From: DATJNI01 sp035508275
Lineage (GTDB): Bacteria; Patescibacteriota; Saccharimonadia; Saccharimonadales; UBA4665
Reading direction: 5' to 3'
Assembly: GCA_035508275.1 (NCBI GenBank)
Contig: DATJNI010000010.1
Span: forward strand, 1 to 15,974
Length of the DNA: 15,974 bases
The notes beneath the pieces were generated by a model. The model had not been told where the DNA came from, ran no database searches, and saw nothing but the letters and a program-made list of their open reading frames with translations. Below, one piece after another: positions 11,987 to 15,974 of this stretch (positions within the stretch are counted from its first letter, which is position 1; each line of letters starts with the position of its first letter). Both the position numbers and the translations under genes were made by a program.

Positions 11987-13762
11987 TTAACGCCTGAGCA
12001 TGACTGTGAAGGCTTCGCTTGGAATTTCAACTCGGCCAAATTTCTTAAGCCGTTTTTTGCCTTTTGCTTGTTTAGCTAGAACTTTCTTTTTTCTAGTAAC
12101 GTCTCCGCCGTATAGACCAACCGTTACGTCTTTTCGGTAAGCGCTGATGTCTTCGCGGGCGATAAAGCGGCCGTTGATGGCTGCTTGCAGGGCAACTTGG
12201 AAGTTTTGTCTTGGGATGATGTCTTTTAATTTTTGGACTACATTTCTACCTAAACTTTGGGCTTCGCTTCTATGGGTCATGGTGCTAAGAGCTGAGACCA
12301 TTTCTCCAGCCACGTAAAAGTCGACTCTTACAAGATCCTCTTCGCGGTAGTCAGATAGCTCATAGTTAAATGAGCCATAACCGCTGGTTAGACTTTTAAG
12401 TTGATCGTAGAAATCTGTTAGTAGGTTAGCAAGAGGAGCCTGAAAATTTATAACGGCACTATCTTCAATGTAGGAGATATTTTTTTGTAGTCCACGCTTA
12501 GAAGATATTAGCTGCAGTACGGGGCCAACGAATGATTTGGGAGCTACTACTTCGCCGTCTATCCACGGTTCTTTGATTCTTAATATTTTTGCCGGATCTG
12601 GTAGATCAGACGCACTCTTTATGTCCAGCTCTTCACCGGTGTTTAGGTCAACTTTGTAGTCAGTTGAGGGATTGGTCACAACTAACGATAAGCCATATTC
12701 CCTTTCCAGTCTTTCTTTTACGATATCCATATGAAGTAGGCCAAGACAACCAATGCGCATACCAAAGCCAAGGACAGGTGAATTTTCTTGTTCGTAGATA
12801 AGAGCGGAATCACTGAGGGCTAGTTTTTCTATAGCCGCTTTTAGGTCGGTGTAGTCTTCGCTGCTTTCTGGGAAAAAGCCAGCGTAAACGAAGGCTTTAA
12901 CGTCCTTATACCCAGGCAGTGGTTTGTCTGAGGGTGAGTCACTTAGAGTAATGGTGTCGCCAACCTTAGCATCACGAGTGGTTTTAAGGTTGGTGACAAT
13001 GTAGCCTATTTCGCCGGGCGTAAGTGAACTTGATGGCTTCATTTGCGGAGTTAGCGAGCCAAGCTCTAAAGCCAGCCCCTGGCTGCCGGTAGCTATGGCT
13101 TGAAACTCCTTAGAGGTATTAATTTGTCCGTCAAATATTCTTACGTAAAGAACAACGCCGCGGTAGTCGTCGTAGTAACTGTCAAATATTAGGGCTCTTA
13201 GATCGGCAACACTAGATGGTTTTGGTGGAGGGAGTTTAGATATTATTGCTTCTAGGACTGCCTCTACGTTTTTCCCAGTTTTGGCAGAAATTTTAATAAT
13301 GTCTTCTTCTTTGCAGGATAGCAGACTAATTATTTCCTTAGATACTTTGTCCGTGTCAGCAGCCGGCAGATCAATCTTATTAATAACCGGTACTATTTTT
13401 AAATTGGCTTCTATGGCTAAGTAGACATTGGCTATGGTTTGGGCTTGGATGCCTTGGGTAGCGTCAACGACTAATAGCGCACCCTCGCAAGCTTGAAGGC
13501 TTCTCGATACTTCATAAGCAAAGTCAACATGACCAGGAGTGTCTATTAAGTTAAGTTCATACTCCTTATATTTCATCCTGACTGGAGCTAGTTTAATGGT
13601 TATGCCTCGTTCTCTTTCTAGATCCATTTTGTCTAGTAGCTGGGCTTTCATGTCACGCTTCTGCACCGTGCCGGTCAATTCAAGTAGGCGATCGGCTAAA
13701 GTCGATTTGCCGTGGTCAATATGGGCAATGATACAAAAGTTACGAATGTGGCCTACGTCCAT
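11987..13762 (-). CDS. lepA: Elongation factor 4 (LepA), ribosomal back-translocase
   Basis: 591 aa, full family length. GTPase motifs: G1 AHIDHGKST (13-21), G2 region RGITIKLAP, G3 DTPGH (74-78) and G4 NKID (128-131). LGFGMRIGCLGLLHMDIVKERLEREYG is split by the usual LepA domain order, and the basic C-terminal domain specific to LepA ends VEIPSEAFTVMLRR. LepA binds ribosomes and helps recover from stalled or mis-translocated states and in 30S assembly. AGGA lies about 8 nt before the ATG as ribosome site. It starts 13 nt after murJ and precedes the gmk-like gene by 8 nt, so it sits in the middle of a tight transcription unit. Confidence 0.98.
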   Translation of the reverse strand: MDVGHIRNFCIIAHIDHGKSTLADRLLELTGTVQKRDMKAQLLDKMDLERERGITIKLAPVRMKYKEYELNLIDTPGHVDFAYEVSRSLQACEGALLVVDATQGIQAQTIANVYLAIEANLKIVPVINKIDLPAADTDKVSKEIISLLSCKEEDIIKISAKTGKNVEAVLEAIISKLPPPKPSSVADLRALIFDSYYDDYRGVVLYVRIFDGQINTSKEFQAIATGSQGLALELGSLTPQMKPSSSLTPGEIGYIVTNLKTTRDAKVGDTITLSDSPSDKPLPGYKDVKAFVYAGFFPESSEDYTDLKAAIEKLALSDSALIYEQENSPVLGFGMRIGCLGLLHMDIVKERLEREYGLSLVVTNPSTDYKVDLNTGEELDIKSASDLPDPAKILRIKEPWIDGEVVAPKSFVGPVLQLISSKRGLQKNISYIEDSAVINFQAPLANLLTDFYDQLKSLTSGYGSFNYELSDYREEDLVRVDFYVAGEMVSALSTMTHRSEAQSLGRNVVQKLKDIIPRQNFQVALQAAINGRFIAREDISAYRKDVTVGLYGGDVTRKKKVLAKQAKGKKRLKKFGRVEIPSEAFTVMLRR

Positions 13763-13775
13763 AATGTTTCCTGGT

Positions 13776-15380
13776 TTACGATTCTAGTCTTACCGGTGCT
13801 AGAACTACTTGTTTAAGCTTTCGTATTATTGGCTTAGCTTCTTCTAGGTCAAACAGGGCGGAAACAGCTAGCTGCACCGAGAACGTAACTACGGTTATGA
13901 AGAAGAGCTTGCTGCCTAAGGAAAAGATACCATGCTCGTTAGCTTCAAGCGGGTAGAGAGAAATCATAATAAAGGTGGCGACAACACTAAAGCCAGTGAC
14001 AGATATTATCCGACCGACACCTCCCCAGAAGTATCGATCAAACAACCGTGGGTCACGAATAAGCATAATTACAACTAAGATAAATACTTCTACGGTTGCT
14101 ACTACCGACTGAGCAATGGCTAGCCCTTCTACGCCGTAGCGTGATGGATGAGATAAATCGACTGCTAGAAAAACGTTTAGAGTAATAGTAAAGATTGAAA
14201 CGTAAAGCGGAGTTCTAGTGTCCTTGTTGGCATAGAACCACCTTGAAATTATGGAATAGAGGATCCTAAAGAATATGGCCAGGCATAGAAAACCGAATAT
14301 GTCAGAAATTTGGGGGCTGCCTCGTACGTAAATCATTCTAGCGAGGTAGCCTCGACAGAAGTAGCAGATGACAACCGTTGGAGCGGCGATCCAGATCATG
14401 GCCCGAATGACCATCAAAAAGTCTTTCCTAAATAGATCGGGGCGTTTTTGGCTAAGCCGAGCATTGAGTCTTGGAAAGGCGGCCGTTGCTATGTTGGTAC
14501 CAATTAATAGGATCGGGACGGTGCTTAGTATGAAGGCGTTGTTGTAGTAGGTGATGTTACCTGGACCCAAGTTAGATGCGATGTGGGTTTCAACGACGTT
14601 TTCAATTTGGTCCATACCTTGGTCCATTGACCGCGGGGGTAGGTTATGAAGAATTGTATGAAAATCTTTACTCTTCCATTTAATGCTCGGGTGCCAGTGA
14701 AAGCCTAGTTTCCATAGTCCCATGCTTACGATAAGCAACTGCAGGAAAGCACCAATAAGGGCACCGACGCCTAGTCCAACAAGACCAAGACTGCCTTTAA
14801 AGACAAAGATGCTTAGGATTATTGATAGGTTATAAAAAAGTGGAGCGATGGCATAGAAAAAGAACCTGCCCATTGTTTGCTCTGAGGCTACCAATATTCC
14901 AGATATGGTGAAAAGTAGTGGGTTAAAGGAAATTATGCGCATTATGTCGACAGCGTTATGCAGCTGCGGTGGAGTCAGACCTGGTGCGACGACATATTTA
15001 ATTAGCGGTACGGCAAAAACAAACATAATAACGCCAACAAAGAACATAATTATTGCCAGGAAATTAAGTAGAGACATAGATAGCTCCCAGAGACCTTTTT
15101 TATCTCCCTTATGGAGATGGTCAGCTAGGATAGGCATGAAAGCCACACCTAAGGCGCCAGCAGCAATTGTGTAGAAAAATAGATCAGGTACGTTGAAGGC
15201 GGCAAAGTAAGCGTCTGTAGAATGTGGTCCGACTGTTGGGAAGTTAGCATTAACTAGCTTAGTCCTTAGAAAGCCAAGTAACTGGCCTAGAACTGAGGTT
15301 GCCATCAAAAGTACAGCAACATTACCTATGCTGATTCGCATTTTCTTTTTTGAGTCAGTGGTCGCTACGGAAGGATTCAT
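13776..15380 (-). CDS. murJ: Lipid II flippase MurJ (MviN family)
   Basis: 534 aa and highly hydrophobic, with the many evenly spaced membrane helices of the MOP exporter superfamily (about 14 expected). Family signatures near the N-terminus are SVLGQLLGFLRTKLVNANFP (29-48) and TDAYFAAFNVPDLFFY (55-70), with the conserved Arg39 and Asp56 region, then GALGVAFMPILADHL. An internal FPRLNARLSQKR segment matches the duplicated half. MurJ moves lipid II to the outer face of the cytoplasmic membrane for peptidoglycan synthesis, so this organism builds a cell wall. The ATG at 15380 lies 7 nt after the ftsH stop, without a Shine-Dalgarno; Met14 is an alternative start. Confidence 0.95.
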   Translation of the reverse strand: MNPSVATTDSKKKMRISIGNVAVLLMATSVLGQLLGFLRTKLVNANFPTVGPHSTDAYFAAFNVPDLFFYTIAAGALGVAFMPILADHLHKGDKKGLWELSMSLLNFLAIIMFFVGVIMFVFAVPLIKYVVAPGLTPPQLHNAVDIMRIISFNPLLFTISGILVASEQTMGRFFFYAIAPLFYNLSIILSIFVFKGSLGLVGLGVGALIGAFLQLLIVSMGLWKLGFHWHPSIKWKSKDFHTILHNLPPRSMDQGMDQIENVVETHIASNLGPGNITYYNNAFILSTVPILLIGTNIATAAFPRLNARLSQKRPDLFRKDFLMVIRAMIWIAAPTVVICYFCRGYLARMIYVRGSPQISDIFGFLCLAIFFRILYSIISRWFYANKDTRTPLYVSIFTITLNVFLAVDLSHPSRYGVEGLAIAQSVVATVEVFILVVIMLIRDPRLFDRYFWGGVGRIISVTGFSVVATFIMISLYPLEANEHGIFSLGSKLFFITVVTFSVQLAVSALFDLEEAKPIIRKLKQVVLAPVRLES

Positions 15381-15387
15381 TTAGCCA

Positions 15388-15974
15388 CTAGTATAAAGCA
15401 GCTGCTGCAGGAAGTTTAGCCCCTTTTAGCAAAGTATCCACTTCGTCAGCTTCGACAGTTTCTTTATCTAAGAGTTTGTCCTTTAGGACTTCCAGTTTAT
15501 CTACATTAGCTTTTATTACTACTCTAGCCCTGTTAGCAGCTTCAGTTATTAGTCCTTCGACTTCGTCGTCAATGACCTTAGCCGTTTCGTCGGAATATTC
15601 CCTTTCGTGGACAAGTCGGTCGATCATCATGCCATCGTCAACGTGGAAGACTTGGTCTCTTAGTTTCTCGCCCATGCCTTGGTTTATAATCATGTCTCTA
15701 GCGAGTTCAGCTGCTTTTTGTAAGTCATTGCCAGCTCCAGTGGTAATGCGGTCACGTCCAAAGATTACTTCCTCGGCGATACGTCCGCCAAGGCCTCGAG
15801 CTAACATGTCTTTAAACTGAATCAGTGAAACAAATACTCTGTCTTCAGGCGGGATGAACCAGGTGACTCCGCCAGTACCACCTCTTGGAATAATGGTCAC
15901 CTTGTGGACTGGGTCGCTGTCTGGCAGAACATGGCCAACTAGAGCATGGCCCGCTTCGTGGTAAGCGGTAGTTT
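15388..15974 (-). CDS. ftsH: ATP-dependent zinc metalloprotease FtsH, C-terminal part (runs off window)
   Basis: The frame is open to the window edge, so the GTG at 15898-15900 is internal. The first visible residues are TTAYHEAGHALVGHVL, containing the zinc-binding HEAGH (15946-15960). Then comes KVTIIPRGGTGGVTWFIPPED, and the third zinc ligand region ITTGAGNDLQKAAELARDMI with its Asp. A helical C-terminal segment ends KLPAAAALY. The membrane and AAA+ ATPase domains lie beyond the window. FtsH is a membrane-anchored hexamer that degrades misfolded membrane proteins and some regulators. It is first in the visible run of minus-strand genes and is followed by murJ after 7 nt. Confidence 0.97.
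   Translation of the reverse strand, partial: TTAYHEAGHALVGHVLPDSDPVHKVTIIPRGGTGGVTWFIPPEDRVFVSLIQFKDMLARGLGGRIAEEVIFGRDRITTGAGNDLQKAAELARDMIINQGMGEKLRDQVFHVDDGMMIDRLVHEREYSDETAKVIDDEVEGLITEAANRARVVIKANVDKLEVLKDKLLDKETVEADEVDTLLKGAKLPAAAALY

Noticed and set aside
15898..15900. GTG as the start of a short FtsH-like protein
   Set aside because: The frame continues upstream through the zinc-binding HEAGH motif to the window edge, so it is internal to ftsH.
1..15974. CRISPR arrays, insertion sequences, prophage genes, rRNA, or toxin-antitoxin pairs
   Set aside because: No regularly spaced direct repeats, transposase or integrase motifs, or rRNA-like stretches were seen. The tiny genes lack recognisable toxin or antitoxin features.

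Overview
This window looks like part of a small, streamlined bacterial genome, most likely a Patescibacteria/CPR member and plausibly Saccharibacteria. That placement is inferred from gene content and compactness; no rRNA or phylogenetic marker was searched. The support is gene junctions of only a few bases, several short orphan membrane proteins, a reduced HrcA, a RimB-like/RimK pair, and stop codons that are all TAA or TAG in the well-supported genes. UGA is not used as a sense codon in any conserved protein, so the code appears standard.

Left part, + strand (1-2861): the 3' portion of a family-5 (oligopeptide/dipeptide type) ABC solute-binding protein runs in from the left edge. Two bases later comes a membrane histidine kinase with HAMP, HisKA and HATPase domains. 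No response regulator is in view.

Middle (2865-6887), mosaic and mostly orphan genes: a leaderless-looking 98-aa His-rich membrane protein (-); a 63-aa Trp-rich tail-anchored protein (+) with its own terminator; a truncated and probably frameshifted remnant of a ferredoxin-NADP reductase-type NAD-binding domain (+); tRNA-Lys(UUU) with its own promoter (-); a 169-aa polytopic membrane protein (-); rimK and a retropepsin-like partner overlapping as TAATG (-); a 40-aa membrane microprotein (-); and a leaderless-looking 173-aa acidic orphan (+).

Right part, - strand (15974 down to 6892), one co-directional run of housekeeping and stress genes in transcription order: ftsH (5' end off the window), murJ, lepA, gmk-like, then hrcA-grpE, then dnaK-dnaJ. 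A CIRCE operator precedes hrcA and a second precedes dnaK. In both, the predicted -35 hexamer TTGACT lies inside the 9-nt CIRCE spacer, so HrcA bound there should directly exclude RNA polymerase. The hrcA CIRCE also overlaps the stop codon of the upstream gmk-like gene. HrcA would thus repress its own operon (with the nucleotide-exchange factor GrpE) and the DnaK-DnaJ operon, alongside the FtsH quality-control protease.

I do not see a clear new defence, mobile or biosynthetic system. The most informative unusual signals are: (1) -10 boxes sitting 6-8 nt from the ATG at up to five genes, which predicts leaderless mRNAs; (2) the oxidoreductase pseudogene at about 3638-4007; (3) the compact HrcA and its CIRCE layout; (4) the absence of TGA stops; and (5) a set of small membrane proteins with His-rich C-termini.
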